A DNA stretch of 64,000 nucleotides from Polaribacter pectinis (GCF_014352875.1 NZ_CP060695.1:217501-281500); one strand, 5' to 3'; positions 18,319 to 27,412 are shown, counted from the stretch's first letter. The notes: generated from the letters alone by a model not told the origin. A program made the numbers and translations.

Positions 18319-18750
18319 ATGAAAATAGGAATTACTTTTAGTTCATTCGATTTATTACATGCAGGTCATATTACAATGTTAGAAGACGCAAAACGTCAAT
18401 GCGATTACTTAATTTGTGGGTTGCAGACAGACCCTACATTAGACAGGCCAGAAAAGAATAGACCAGTTCAGTCTGTGGTTGAACGTTATATTCAATTAAA
18501 GGGGTGTAAATTTGTAGATGAAATTGTGCCTTATGCAACAGAACAAGATTTAGAAGATGTTTTACGTTCTTTTAAGGTTGATGTAAGGATTATTGGAGAG
18601 GAATATGCAAGTAAGCAATTTACTGGTAGAAAATATTGCGAAGAAAAAGGTATAGATTTGTATTTCAATAAAAGAGAACATCGTTTTTCGAGTACTTCAT
18701 TACGTAAAGAAGTTCAAGAAAAAGAAAACTTGAAAAAGAAAGATAAATAG
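18319..18750 (+). CDS. TagD-like cytidylyltransferase (copy outside the polysaccharide locus)
   Basis: Predicted to couple CTP with a phosphorylated small alcohol, as glycerol-3-phosphate cytidylyltransferase does. The 143-aa protein has the nucleotidyltransferase signature FDLLHAGH at residues 10-17, [15 protein letters not shown] in the middle and the C-terminal EHRFSSTSLRKE. It is about 86% identical to the protein at 24528-24959 (I count about 20 differences in 143, same length). It lies 61 bases after tonB and 20 before folC. The substrate is not certain. Confidence 0.82.
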   Translation: MKIGITFSSFDLLHAGHITMLEDAKRQCDYLICGLQTDPTLDRPEKNRPVQSVVERYIQLKGCKFVDEIVPYATEQDLEDVLRSFKVDVRIIGEEYASKQFTGRKYCEEKGIDLYFNKREHRFSSTSLRKEVQEKENLKKKDK

Positions 18751-18770
18751 GCTGTTTTTCTAAGTATTTT

Positions 18771-19979
18771 ATGACTTACAAAGAAACTTTAGATTGGATG
18801 TTTGCACAACTTCCGATGTATCAAAGAGAAGGAAGAACTGCATTTAAAAAAGACTTAACCAATATTTTAGAGTTTTCCAAAGAATTAAATTTTCCAGAAA
18901 AAAAGTTTAAAACCATTCATGTTGGAGGGACCAATGGAAAAGGTTCTACAAGCCACATGTTGGCTTCTATTTTACAAGAAGCAGGCTATAAAGTCGGCTT
19001 ACATACTTCTCCACATTTAAAAAATTTTACAGAAAGAATACGAATTAACGGAAAAGAAATTCCGAAGCGAAAAGTTTCCTCATTCATTAATAAAAACAAA
19101 ATCTTTTTAGAAAAACAAAAATTGTCTTTTTTTGAAATGACAGTTGGTTTAGCTTTTGATTATTTCGCTAAAGAAAAAGTAGATATTGCAATTATAGAAG
19201 TTGGTTTAGGAGGTCGATTAGATTCCACAAACTTAATTACTCCAGAAGTTTCTGTAATTACAAATATAGGTTTAGATCATACGCAGTTTTTAGGGGAAAC
19301 ATTACCTGAAATAGCATTTGAAAAAGCCGGAATTATAAAAAACAATATTCCAGTTGTAATTGGAGAAGAACAAGAAGAAGTAAAACAAGTTTTTTTGAAA
19401 AAAACAAAAGAAACAAGTTCTGATATTTTTTTTGGTTCTGATAATAAAGAATCTTACAAAACTGATTTATTAGGTGATTATCAACAGAAAAACACAAAAA
19501 CTGCTGTTGTTGCAATTCAACAACTAAAAGATTTTGTAATTTCCGAAGAAAACATCAAAAACGGATTACTAAATGTTGTAGAGAATACTAATTTAAAAGG
19601 AAGATGGCAGATTTTACAAGACCATCCCAAAGTAATTTGCGATACAGCACATAATAAAGAAGGTTTACAAATTGTTTTAAATCAGCTTAAAAAAGAAAAA
19701 TATGAAAAACTTCATATTGTTTTAGGAGTAGTGTCAGATAAAAAAGTAGAAGAAATATTTCCTTTATTTCCCAAAGATGCAATTTATTATTTTTGTAAGC
19801 CAAACATCCCAAGAGGGCTTTCTGAAGAAGTTTTACAAGAAAAAGCAAAAGATTTTAACTTATTTGGAAAAAAATATTCATCAGTAGAAAAAGCATATTT
19901 TGATGCGTTAAACAATGCAAATCAACAAGATATAATTTATGTTGGAGGAAGTACATTTGTAGTTGCAGAAATAATTTAA
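18771..19979 (+). CDS. folC: Folylpolyglutamate synthase / dihydrofolate synthase
   Basis: Cytoplasmic Mur-ligase-like enzyme that adds glutamate to dihydropteroate and folates. At 402 aa it has the family length. The P-loop VGGTNGKGSTSHML lies at about residues 51-64, followed by GLHTSPHL, GLGGRLDSTN (about 144-153), GLDHTQFLG and the C-terminal ligase block WQILQDHPKVICDTAHN. It follows the TagD-like gene closely and is the last gene before tRNA-Val. Confidence 0.94.
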   Translation: MTYKETLDWMFAQLPMYQREGRTAFKKDLTNILEFSKELNFPEKKFKTIHVGGTNGKGSTSHMLASILQEAGYKVGLHTSPHLKNFTERIRINGKEIPKRKVSSFINKNKIFLEKQKLSFFEMTVGLAFDYFAKEKVDIAIIEVGLGGRLDSTNLITPEVSVITNIGLDHTQFLGETLPEIAFEKAGIIKNNIPVVIGEEQEEVKQVFLKKTKETSSDIFFGSDNKESYKTDLLGDYQQKNTKTAVVAIQQLKDFVISEENIKNGLLNVVENTNLKGRWQILQDHPKVICDTAHNKEGLQIVLNQLKKEKYEKLHIVLGVVSDKKVEEIFPLFPKDAIYYFCKPNIPRGLSEEVLQEKAKDFNLFGKKYSSVEKAYFDALNNANQQDIIYVGGSTFVVAEII

Positions 19980-19998
19980 AATAAAAGTCATTTTTATT

Positions 19999-20028
19999 TT
20001 GGAGATATTAAATTCTGTGTTATATTTG
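19999..20028 (+). promoter_or_regulatory. Consensus promoter of tRNA-Val
   Basis: TTG, 19 bases, TATATTTG: a perfect match to the Bacteroidota -33/-7 consensus, ending 10 bases before the first base of the tRNA. This is a useful internal reference for promoter spacing in this genome. Confidence 0.85.
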
Positions 20029-20038
20029 CACCCGCTAA

Positions 20039-20113
20039 GGGCAATTAGCTCAGTTGGTTCAGAGCACCTCGTTTACACCGAGGGGGTCGGGGGTTCGAAT
20101 CCCTCATTGCCCA
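20039..20113 (+). tRNA. tRNA-Val (anticodon TAC)
   Basis: The cloverleaf can be drawn directly: a 7-bp acceptor stem GGGCAAT/ATTGCCC, a D stem GCTC/GAGC, an anticodon stem CCTCG/CGAGG with loop TTTACAC (anticodon TAC), and a T stem and loop GGGGG TTCGAAT CCCTC with one G-T pair. The discriminator base A is at 20113, and CCA is encoded at 20114-20116. Confidence 0.97.
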
Positions 20114-20120
20114 CCAAGTA

Positions 20121-20147
20121 AAACCTCAACAGAAATGTTGAGGTTTT
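20121..20147 (+). terminator. Intrinsic terminator after tRNA-Val
   Basis: Perfect 10-bp inverted repeat AAACCTCAAC / GTTGAGGTTT with a 6-nt loop and a T-run, 5 bases after the CCA end. Confidence 0.9.
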
Positions 20148-20215
20148 TTGTTTTTATATACTTAAGAATAATTGGTTTTTGTAAATTTGATTTTTACAGA
20201 GGTAATAATTTAAGT

Positions 20216-20223
20216 TAACTTTG
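20216..20223 (+). promoter_or_regulatory. Likely -7 box for the polysaccharide operon
   Basis: TAACTTTG matches TAnnTTTG exactly and lies 19 bases before the first ATG of the locus (20243). A TTG upstream is 26 bases away, too far, so the -33 box is weak and activator help is possible. This is the only plausible promoter in the gap between the tRNA terminator and the first polysaccharide gene. Confidence 0.5.
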
Positions 20224-20242
20224 GGTTTTGAAAAGTTGTATA

Positions 20243-20824
20243 ATGAAAGAAAGTAATTATTTTTCACATAAAACAGCAATTATTGATGATGATTGTAAAA
20301 TTGGTAGTGGAACTAAAATTTGGCACTTTTCTCATATAATGTCTAATTGTATTATAGGTGAAAGTTGTAATATCGGTCAGAATGTAGTTGTTTCTCCAGA
20401 AGTTGTTTTGGGAAACAATGTGAAAGTGCAAAATAACGTTTCTATATATACAGGTGTAATTTGCGAAGATGATGTCTTTCTTGGGCCGTCTATGGTGTTT
20501 ACAAACGTAGTTAATCCGAGAAGTGCTATAATTAGGAAAAATCAATATTTAAAAACAATTGTTAAAAAGGGAGCTACCATTGGTGCGAACGCGACAATTG
20601 TTTGTGGAAATACAATTGGTGAGTATTCATTTATTGGAGCAGGAAGTGTAGTTACAAAGGAAGTGCCTAATTACGCGCTAGTTGTTGGAAATCCATCAAA
20701 ACAAATAGGTTGGGTTGGTGAATATGGTCATAAATTAGACTTTAATGAAAATAACGTAGCTATATGTAAGGAAAGTAAGCAGGAGTATAAGTTAGAAGGC
20801 AATGTATTAAGAAGAATAGAGTAA
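20243..20824 (+). CDS. WlbB/WbpD-like N-acetyltransferase (left-handed beta-helix)
   Basis: Predicted to acetylate the 3-amino group of UDP-2-acetamido-3-amino-2,3-dideoxyglucuronate in the cytoplasm. The 193-aa protein is built of hexapeptide repeats ([53 protein letters not shown]), with conserved [10 protein letters not shown] in the middle. An ATG at 20243 is preferred over an in-frame TTG at 20228. First gene of the locus. Its usual partner WlbA lies three genes on; the matching aminotransferase (WlbC/WbpE) is not next to them. Confidence 0.85.
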   Translation: MKESNYFSHKTAIIDDDCKIGSGTKIWHFSHIMSNCIIGESCNIGQNVVVSPEVVLGNNVKVQNNVSIYTGVICEDDVFLGPSMVFTNVVNPRSAIIRKNQYLKTIVKKGATIGANATIVCGNTIGEYSFIGAGSVVTKEVPNYALVVGNPSKQIGWVGEYGHKLDFNENNVAICKESKQEYKLEGNVLRRIE

Positions 20825-20856
20825 TTGCTTTTAAGTTTTAATATATAATTAAAAAA

Positions 20857-21837
20857 ATGAATATAAACCTTTCTCAAAAAAAGATCCTTGTTACAGGTGG
20901 TGCAGGTTTTATAGGTTCTAATTTATGTGAAGAATTATTAAGGAGGAATAATACTGTAGTCTGTCTTGATAATTTTTCAACTGGAAAAAGAGAAAACCTC
21001 TCTGAGGTAATTAATAATTCAAGTTTTATTTTAATAGAAGGAGATATTAGAAATTTAGAAGATTGTTTAAAAGCAACTAAAGGCGCTGATTATGTTTTAC
21101 ATCAAGCTGCACTTGGTTCTGTACCTAGATCAATTAAAGATCCTGTAGCCTCTAACGATGTAAATATTAATGGGTTTTTAAATATGTTGGTAGCTTCTAG
21201 AGATAACGATGTTAAGCGTTTTGTATATGCTGCAAGTTCATCAACCTATGGGGATTCTGAAGATTTACCTAAAATAGAAGATAAAATAGGAAGGCCACTC
21301 TCTCCATATGCAGTTACCAAATATGTAAATGAATTATATGCAGATGTTTTTTCAAAAACGTATGGTTTAGAAACTATTGGTTTGCGATATTTTAATGTTT
21401 TTGGAAGAAAGCAAGATCCTAAGGGGGCTTATGCAGCTGTGATCCCTAAATTTGTTGCTCAATTAATGAATTTAGATTCACCAGTAATAAATGGAGATGG
21501 TAGTTATTCTAGAGATTTCACTTACATTGATAATGTAATACAAGCAAATCTTTTAAGTATTGTTGCTGATAAAAAAGCCGTAAATACCGTTTATAATGTG
21601 GCTTACGGAGATAGAAACACGTTAAATGATTTAATGAATTATTTAAAAGATATATTATTAGAGTATAATCCAAAAATTAAGAATGTTGATGTTGTTTACG
21701 GATCTAAAAGACAGGGGGACATACCGCATTCTCATGCAAGTATAGCTAAAGCTAAAAAATTATTAAAATATAATCCGGAGTTTTCTTTGCAAAAAGGATT
21801 AAACGAAGCTGTAAAATGGTATTGGAGTAATTTATAA
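20857..21837 (+). CDS. NAD-dependent sugar epimerase, WbpP/TviC-like
   Basis: Extended short-chain dehydrogenase, most like UDP-N-acetylhexosamine(uronate) 4-epimerases of the WbpP/TviC group. The NAD motif GGAGFIGSNL lies at about residues 15-24, with HQAALGSVPRSI, a Ser-Ser-Ser-Thr-Tyr active-site region (AASSSTYG) and the YAVTK catalytic pair (about 151-155). Then LRYFNVFGRKQDPKGAYAAVIP follows. The next gene, 4 bases on, is TviB-like, the same pairing as in Vi-type polymers, which suggests UDP-GlcNAcA to UDP-GalNAcA conversion. Confidence 0.85.
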   Translation: MNINLSQKKILVTGGAGFIGSNLCEELLRRNNTVVCLDNFSTGKRENLSEVINNSSFILIEGDIRNLEDCLKATKGADYVLHQAALGSVPRSIKDPVASNDVNINGFLNMLVASRDNDVKRFVYAASSSTYGDSEDLPKIEDKIGRPLSPYAVTKYVNELYADVFSKTYGLETIGLRYFNVFGRKQDPKGAYAAVIPKFVAQLMNLDSPVINGDGSYSRDFTYIDNVIQANLLSIVADKKAVNTVYNVAYGDRNTLNDLMNYLKDILLEYNPKIKNVDVVYGSKRQGDIPHSHASIAKAKKLLKYNPEFSLQKGLNEAVKWYWSNL

Positions 21838-21841
21838 AAAT

Positions 21842-23125
21842 ATGAATAAAAGAAAGATTGCTATTATAGGATTAGGTTATGTGGGGTTGCCTTTAGCAAG
21901 GTTATTTGCGACTAAATATTCAGTTGTTGGTTTTGATATTAATGAGGAAAGAGTTTCTGAATTAAAAAGAGGAAATGATACAACTTTAGAAATTTCAGAT
22001 AAACTATTAAAGGAAGTTCTTGTTGATAAGCCATCTAATGATGTTGGTCTTTTTTGTTCCACTTCTGTAAATAATATTAAGGATTGTAATTACTTTATAG
22101 TTACTGTTCCAACTCCAGTTGATAAAAATAATAAGCCAGTTTTGTCACCTCTATTAAAAGCAAGTGAAATTGTTGGAGAGGCTCTTAAGAAAAATGATGT
22201 TGTTGTATATGAATCTACTGTATATCCTGGAGCCACAGAAGAGGAGTGTATTCCTGTTTTGGAAAAAAAATCTGGATTAAAGTTTAATAAAGATTTTTAT
22301 GCAGGCTATTCTCCAGAAAGAATAAACCCGGGCGATAAAGAACATACAGTTGAAAAAATTTTAAAAGTAACCTCTGGCTCCACCCCTGAAATTGGTAAAA
22401 AAATTGATGAGTTATATAAGTCAGTTATAACTGCTGGAACATATCTGGCTCAGTCTATAAAGGTCGCTGAAGCTGCAAAAGTTATTGAAAACTCTCAAAG
22501 AGACATCAATATAGCTTTTATAAATGAGTTGGCAAAAATATTTAATCTAATGGGAATTAATACTCAAGATGTTTTAGCTGCTGCAGGTACAAAATGGAAC
22601 TTTCTGTCATTTAAGCCTGGATTAGTAGGTGGACATTGTATAGGTGTAGATCCTTATTATTTGGCGCAAAAAGCACAAGAATTTGGGTATCATCCAGAAA
22701 TAATTTTAGCCGGTAGAAAGATGAACGATAGTATGGGGGTATATGTTGCTTCAGAGGTCGTTAAGCTAATGCTTCAAAAAGATGTAGTTATAAAAGGCTC
22801 TAATATCTTGGTTTTAGGAATAACTTTTAAGGAAAATTGTCCAGATGTTAGAAATACTAAATCAGTAGATGTTGTTAGGGAGTTAGAGGATTATGGAATT
22901 AAAGTTACAATTTTCGATCCAAACGCAAATCCTAAAGATGTAAAAAAAGAATATAATCTTGTCTCTAAAAAAACTTTGCCAAATAATAAGTTTGATGCAA
23001 TTATTTTAACAGTTGCCCACAAAGAATTTTTAGAATTAGATTTTGAATTATTAAAAAAAGACAAATCTATTATTTATGATGTGAAAAGTTTTTTATCATC
23101 AAAAATAATAGATAAAGCATTATAA
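21842..23125 (+). CDS. Nucleotide-sugar 6-dehydrogenase, TviB/WbpO-like
   Basis: NAD-dependent four-electron oxidation of UDP-N-acetylhexosamine to the uronic acid. The 427-aa protein starts with the Rossmann motif IGLGYVGLPLA (about residues 8-18). It contains YESTVYPGATEE, the YSPERINPGD block and the catalytic region LVGGHCIGVDPYYL with the active Cys (about residue 264). The C-terminal domain has GITFKENCPDVRNTKS. It is one of three sugar dehydrogenases in the locus and pairs with the preceding epimerase. Confidence 0.88.
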   Translation: MNKRKIAIIGLGYVGLPLARLFATKYSVVGFDINEERVSELKRGNDTTLEISDKLLKEVLVDKPSNDVGLFCSTSVNNIKDCNYFIVTVPTPVDKNNKPVLSPLLKASEIVGEALKKNDVVVYESTVYPGATEEECIPVLEKKSGLKFNKDFYAGYSPERINPGDKEHTVEKILKVTSGSTPEIGKKIDELYKSVITAGTYLAQSIKVAEAAKVIENSQRDINIAFINELAKIFNLMGINTQDVLAAAGTKWNFLSFKPGLVGGHCIGVDPYYLAQKAQEFGYHPEIILAGRKMNDSMGVYVASEVVKLMLQKDVVIKGSNILVLGITFKENCPDVRNTKSVDVVRELEDYGIKVTIFDPNANPKDVKKEYNLVSKKTLPNNKFDAIILTVAHKEFLELDFELLKKDKSIIYDVKSFLSSKIIDKAL

Positions 23126-23127
23126 AA

Positions 23128-24063
23128 ATGAAAAACTTCGCTTTATTAGGTGCGGCAGGGTATATTGCACCAAGACATTTAAAAGCAATAAAAGACACGA
23201 ATAACAATCTTATAGTTGCGCTAGATAAGTTTGATAGTGTAGGTGTTATGGATAGTTATTTTCCTAACACAGATTTCTTTGTTGAATTTGAAAGGTTTGA
23301 TAGACATGTTGAGAAATTAAAAAGGAAGAATATTCCTTTAGATTATGTAAGTATATGTACACCAAATTACTTGCATGATTCACATATTAGAATGGCTTTA
23401 AGAAGAGGTGCAGATGCAATTTGTGAAAAACCAATTGTATTAAATCCATGGAATTTAGAAGCTTTGTCTGCGATTGAACAAGAATCTGGTAAAAAAATTA
23501 ATACAATATTACAGTTAAGGCTGCATGAAAGTATTATAAAATTAAAACAAAAAATAGATGCTGAAGATAAACAAGAAAAATATGATATAGACTTAACTTA
23601 TATAACATCTAGGGGTAGATGGTACGATGTTTCTTGGAAAGGAGATGAGAGTAAATCAGGAGGAATTGCTACAAATATTGGAGTGCATTTTTATGATATG
23701 CTAGCTTGGGTTTTTGGAGAGATTCAAGAAAATATCGTTCATCTAAGAGATAAAAATAAAGCTTCAGGATTTTTAGAGTTTGAGAACGCTAGAGTTAGGT
23801 GGTATTTATCGATAGATGAAAATGATGTCCCAAAATCAATTCGCGAAATCGGTCAAAAAACTTACAGATCAATAACTATAGATGGTGAAGAATTAGAATT
23901 TAGTCATGGATTTACAGAATTACATACCAAAAGTTATAAAGAAATTTTGGTTGGAAAAGGGTTTGGTTTACAAGATGTAAGGTCTTCAATTAATATTGTT
24001 CATGATATTCGAAATTCTGAAATAATTAAATATGGAGAGATTCACCCTTTCTTAAAAGGATAA
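23128..24063 (+). CDS. Gfo/Idh/MocA oxidoreductase, WlbA/WbpB-like
   Basis: Predicted UDP-N-acetylglucosaminuronate 3-dehydrogenase, which makes the 3-keto sugar for later transamination. The 311-aa protein begins with GAAGYIAPRHL (NAD motif), with SICTPNYLHDSH and the diagnostic CEKPIVLNP (Lys of the EKP motif, about residue 101). Later GGIATNIGVHFYDML marks the WlbA group. It begins 2 bases after the TviB-like gene, whose product would be its substrate. Confidence 0.85.
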   Translation: MKNFALLGAAGYIAPRHLKAIKDTNNNLIVALDKFDSVGVMDSYFPNTDFFVEFERFDRHVEKLKRKNIPLDYVSICTPNYLHDSHIRMALRRGADAICEKPIVLNPWNLEALSAIEQESGKKINTILQLRLHESIIKLKQKIDAEDKQEKYDIDLTYITSRGRWYDVSWKGDESKSGGIATNIGVHFYDMLAWVFGEIQENIVHLRDKNKASGFLEFENARVRWYLSIDENDVPKSIREIGQKTYRSITIDGEELEFSHGFTELHTKSYKEILVGKGFGLQDVRSSINIVHDIRNSEIIKYGEIHPFLKG

Positions 24064-24070
24064 AAAAAAC

Positions 24071-24078
24071 TATCTTTG
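24071..24078 (+). promoter_or_regulatory. Possible internal promoter before the cytidylyltransferase pair
   Basis: TATCTTTG is an exact -7 consensus in one of the few larger gaps of the locus (38 bases), with a TTT 20 bases upstream. It would start transcription about 17 bases before the ATG at 24102. Confidence 0.4.
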
Positions 24079-24101
24079 TAAAAAAAAAGAAAGAGGTAGT
24101 A

Positions 24102-24524
24102 ATGAAAAAAAATGCAATTATTGTTTCAGGATACTTTAATCCAATACATAAGGGGCATTTAGAGTACTTTAACAAAGCAAAAGATATTGCAGATAAGTTA
24201 ATTGTTATTGTTAATAATGATTTTCAAAGAGAGTTAAAAGGGTCTAAAGAATTTCAAAAAGAAGAGGAACGTTTGTTTATTGTTCAAAATATAAAAGCTG
24301 TTGATAAAGCGATTCTTTCAATAGATAAAGATAGAACAGTTTGCGATACCATTAAGTATATTAATGAACTTTATAGCGAAGCATATAATTTAGGATTTGC
24401 AAATGGGGGAGATCAGAATAATAAATCAATTCCAGAAGCTCCAATTTGTAAAGAACTTGATATTCGTTTAATAGATGGTTTGGGTAATAAAATCCAATCG
24501 TCTTCTTGGCTATTAGAAAATTAA
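24102..24524 (+). CDS. Cytidylyl/adenylyltransferase-family protein
   Basis: Small nucleotidyltransferase of 140 aa with the HxGH signature (GYFNPIHKGHLEYF, residues 10-23) and NNDFQRELKGSKEF after the first beta-alpha unit. It differs clearly from the TagD-like protein that follows 3 bases later. The sugar or alditol phosphate it activates is unknown. A role in making a nucleotide-activated building block for the polymer is inferred from context. Confidence 0.75.
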   Translation: MKKNAIIVSGYFNPIHKGHLEYFNKAKDIADKLIVIVNNDFQRELKGSKEFQKEEERLFIVQNIKAVDKAILSIDKDRTVCDTIKYINELYSEAYNLGFANGGDQNNKSIPEAPICKELDIRLIDGLGNKIQSSSWLLEN

Positions 24525-24527
24525 TTT

Positions 24528-24959
24528 ATGAGAATAGGGATTACATTTAGTGCTTTCGATTTGTTTCACGCTGGTCATGTTAAAATGTTAGAAGACTCAA
24601 AAAGACAGTGTGATTATTTAATTTGTGGAATTCAAACAGATCCCACATTAGATCGACCTGAAAAAAATAGACCAGTTCAGTCAATAGTAGAAAGATATAT
24701 TCAGTTGAAAGGATGTAAATATGTTGATGAAATTGTTCCATATTCAACAGAGCTAGATTTAGAAGATGTTCTTCGTTCATACAAAATAGATGTTCGAATA
24801 ATTGGCGAAGAATATGCAAGTAGGAAATTTACAGGAAGGCAATATTGTGAAGAAAAAGGAATAGAGTTGTATTTCAATAAAAGAGAACACCGTTTTTCAA
24901 GTAGCGGTTTAAGAAAAGAGGTTCAAGAAAAAGAAAATTTAAAAACAAAAGATAAATAA
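24528..24959 (+). CDS. TagD-like cytidylyltransferase (copy inside the polysaccharide locus)
   Basis: The 143-aa protein has FDLFHAGH at residues 10-17, [15 protein letters not shown] and [12 protein letters not shown]. It is about 86% identical to the protein at 18319-18750, 6 kb upstream, with the same length and no gaps. It probably makes a CDP-alditol such as CDP-glycerol. The stop codon overlaps the start of the next gene by one base (TAATG). Confidence 0.82.
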   Translation: MRIGITFSAFDLFHAGHVKMLEDSKRQCDYLICGIQTDPTLDRPEKNRPVQSIVERYIQLKGCKYVDEIVPYSTELDLEDVLRSYKIDVRIIGEEYASRKFTGRQYCEEKGIELYFNKREHRFSSSGLRKEVQEKENLKTKDK

Positions 24960-26281
24960 TGAATATAGCAGTTATTGGTTCTGGCTACGTTGGTTTAGTG
25001 TCAGGGACTTGTTTTGCAGAAATGGGAAACAAAATAACCTGTGTTGATATAGATCCTGGTAAAATAGAAAAGTTGAATAATGGTGTTATACCAATTTTTG
25101 AACCAGGTTTAGAACAAATGGTTTTAAAAAACATAAAAAGTAATAATCTTTTTTTTACAACAGATTTATCATTAGCAATAAGTGATGCTGAAATAGTTTT
25201 TATTGCAGTTGGAACACCTATGGGAGATGATGGGTCAGCAGATTTGCAATATGTTTTAGCTGTTGCTAAATCTATTGGTGTAACGATGGAAAAAAGATTA
25301 ATAGTTGTAGATAAATCTACAGTACCAATTGGCACTGCAGATAAAGTTAAAGCTACAATTCAAAAAGAATTAGATATTAGGGGAGCTAATTTGGAATTTG
25401 ATGTAGTTTCAAATCCAGAATTTTTAAAGGAAGGTGCTGCTATTGATGATTTTATGAAGCCAGATAGAGTTGTTATTGGTGCTGATTCTGATTATGCTTT
25501 TGATAAAATGAAGCAACTATATTCTCCATTTTTCAGAACACATGATCGTTTTATTACAATGGATATTCGTTCTGCAGAAATGACAAAATACGCAGCAAAC
25601 GCAATGTTAGCGACTAAAATTTCATTTATGAATGAAATTGCGAATATTTGTGAAAGAGTTGGTGCCGATGCAAATCAAGTTAGAATTGGAATAGGTTCAG
25701 ATAAAAGAATAGGATATAGTTTTATTTATCCTGGAGCTGGTTACGGAGGTTCTTGTTTTCCTAAAGATGTAAAAGCTTTAAAGAAAATAGCAGAAGAGAA
25801 TGGTTATAAAGCAAGTTTGATTACTTCAGTGGAAAATGTTAATGATGCTCAAAAACTGGTTATAGCTAATAAAGTTATTAAAAGGTTTGGAAATAATTTA
25901 GAAGGTAAAACTTTTGCTTTGTGGGGTTTAGCTTTTAAGCCTGGAACTGATGATATGAGGGAAGCTCCGGCAATCTATGTTGTAAAGGAATTAGTTAAGA
26001 GAGGGGCGAAAATTAAAGCTTACGATCCAAAAGCTATAGAAGAAGCAAAAGAATTTTATTTAAAAGATGTAGTAAATATTGAGTATTTTAAATCAAAATA
26101 CGATGTCTTAAAGGGGGCAGATGCATTAATCTTGTTGACTGAATGGAAAGAATTCAGATCTCCAGACTTCGAAGAGTTGAAGTTTCAATTAAATTCACCA
26201 ATTATATTTGATGGTAGAAATCAATACAATTCTTTAAAATTAGAAGAAAAAGGATTTGAATATTTCCAAATCGGAAAATAA
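24959..26281 (+). CDS. UDP-glucose 6-dehydrogenase
   Basis: Oxidises UDP-glucose to UDP-glucuronate. At 440 aa it has the usual length. N-terminal NAD motif [16 protein letters not shown], then [50 protein letters not shown] and the active-site block [16 protein letters not shown] with the catalytic Cys (about residue 265). The C-terminal domain has [15 protein letters not shown]. All of these mark the Ugd branch rather than WecC or TviB. Confidence 0.93.
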   Translation: MNIAVIGSGYVGLVSGTCFAEMGNKITCVDIDPGKIEKLNNGVIPIFEPGLEQMVLKNIKSNNLFFTTDLSLAISDAEIVFIAVGTPMGDDGSADLQYVLAVAKSIGVTMEKRLIVVDKSTVPIGTADKVKATIQKELDIRGANLEFDVVSNPEFLKEGAAIDDFMKPDRVVIGADSDYAFDKMKQLYSPFFRTHDRFITMDIRSAEMTKYAANAMLATKISFMNEIANICERVGADANQVRIGIGSDKRIGYSFIYPGAGYGGSCFPKDVKALKKIAEENGYKASLITSVENVNDAQKLVIANKVIKRFGNNLEGKTFALWGLAFKPGTDDMREAPAIYVVKELVKRGAKIKAYDPKAIEEAKEFYLKDVVNIEYFKSKYDVLKGADALILLTEWKEFRSPDFEELKFQLNSPIIFDGRNQYNSLKLEEKGFEYFQIGK

Positions 26282-26289
26282 AAAACTTT

Positions 26290-27408
26290 ATGAAAAAGAA
26301 AAATTTAATTATTTTTGGGACAAGGCCAGAAGCAATCAAAATGGCACCACTTGTAAACCAATTTTTACAAGATGAAAGGTTTGAAACCAAAGTTTGTGTA
26401 ACTGGACAGCATAGAGAAATGTTAGATCAAGTTCTTAACTTCTTCGATATTACACCGGATTATGATTTAAGTTTAATGAAACCAAATCAAAACCTTTATA
26501 ATCTAACAGGTGAAGTTATAGCAGGTTTAAAGCCAATACTAGAGTCTTTTAAACCTGATTTTGTTTATGTGCATGGAGATACAACAACAACAATGGCTGC
26601 AAGTATTGCTGGTTTTTATTCAGGAGCAAAGGTTTGTCATGTAGAAGCAGGTTTAAGAACCAATAATATGCTATCTCCTTTTCCTGAAGAAATGAATAGG
26701 CAAGTTGCAGGTAGAGTTGCAACTTATCACTTTGCGCCAACAATAAAGTCTCAAGAAAATTTACTTAAAGAAAATATAACAAAAGAAAGTATTTTAGTTA
26801 CTGGAAATACTGTAATAGACGCTTTGCTTGAAAGTTCTAGTAGGGTAGAAGATTTAGAAAATGAAGATGTTACAAGTCTTAAAAGTAAAATAGATTTTGA
26901 TAAGCGTATTATATTAGTAACAGGTCATAGGAGAGAAAATCATGGTCAAGGTTTTATTAATATTTGTGCGGCTTTAAAAGAAATTGCACTTCAGAACCCT
27001 GATGTTGAAATTATTTATCCAGTTCATTTAAATCCTAATGTTTTAAAGCCAGTAAACGAGCTTTTAGCCGATATAAAAAATATTCATTTGGTGAAGCCTC
27101 TTTCATACCCATCGTTTGTTTGGTTAATGAACAAATCATATTTAATAATTACTGATAGCGGAGGTGTTCAAGAAGAAGCTCCAAGTTTAGGGAAACCTGT
27201 ATTAGTAATGAGAGATACTACAGAAAGACCAGAAGCAGTTGAGGCAGGTACCGTTATTTTAGTGGGAACTAACACAAGTAAAATCATTAAAGAAACACAA
27301 GAGTTATTAGATAATTCAGATAAATATAAATCAATGAGTTCTTTACACAATCCTTATGGAGATGGTAAAGCATGTCAAAGAATAATTGAATTTATTTCAA
27401 ATTTATAA
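26290..27408 (+). CDS. wecB: UDP-N-acetylglucosamine 2-epimerase (non-hydrolysing)
   Basis: Interconverts UDP-GlcNAc and UDP-ManNAc. The 372-aa protein has the GT-B fold with FGTRPEAIKMAPLV near the N-terminus, VHGDTTTTMAAS, HVEAGLRTNN, FPEEMNRQ, GHRRENHGQG and TDSGGVQEEAPSLGKPVLVMR. The wecC-like gene follows after 4 bases. A WlbD-type activity on a 2,3-diacetamido-uronate substrate cannot be excluded, because the locus also has WlbA/WlbB homologues. Confidence 0.93.
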   Translation: MKKKNLIIFGTRPEAIKMAPLVNQFLQDERFETKVCVTGQHREMLDQVLNFFDITPDYDLSLMKPNQNLYNLTGEVIAGLKPILESFKPDFVYVHGDTTTTMAASIAGFYSGAKVCHVEAGLRTNNMLSPFPEEMNRQVAGRVATYHFAPTIKSQENLLKENITKESILVTGNTVIDALLESSSRVEDLENEDVTSLKSKIDFDKRIILVTGHRRENHGQGFINICAALKEIALQNPDVEIIYPVHLNPNVLKPVNELLADIKNIHLVKPLSYPSFVWLMNKSYLIITDSGGVQEEAPSLGKPVLVMRDTTERPEAVEAGTVILVGTNTSKIIKETQELLDNSDKYKSMSSLHNPYGDGKACQRIIEFISNL

Positions 27409-27412
27409 TAAA

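Noticed and set aside
20228..20242. In-frame TTG start that would extend the WlbB-like protein by five residues
   Set aside because: It lies only 4 bases downstream of the -7 box, around the likely transcription start; the ATG at 20243 gives the normal N-terminus.
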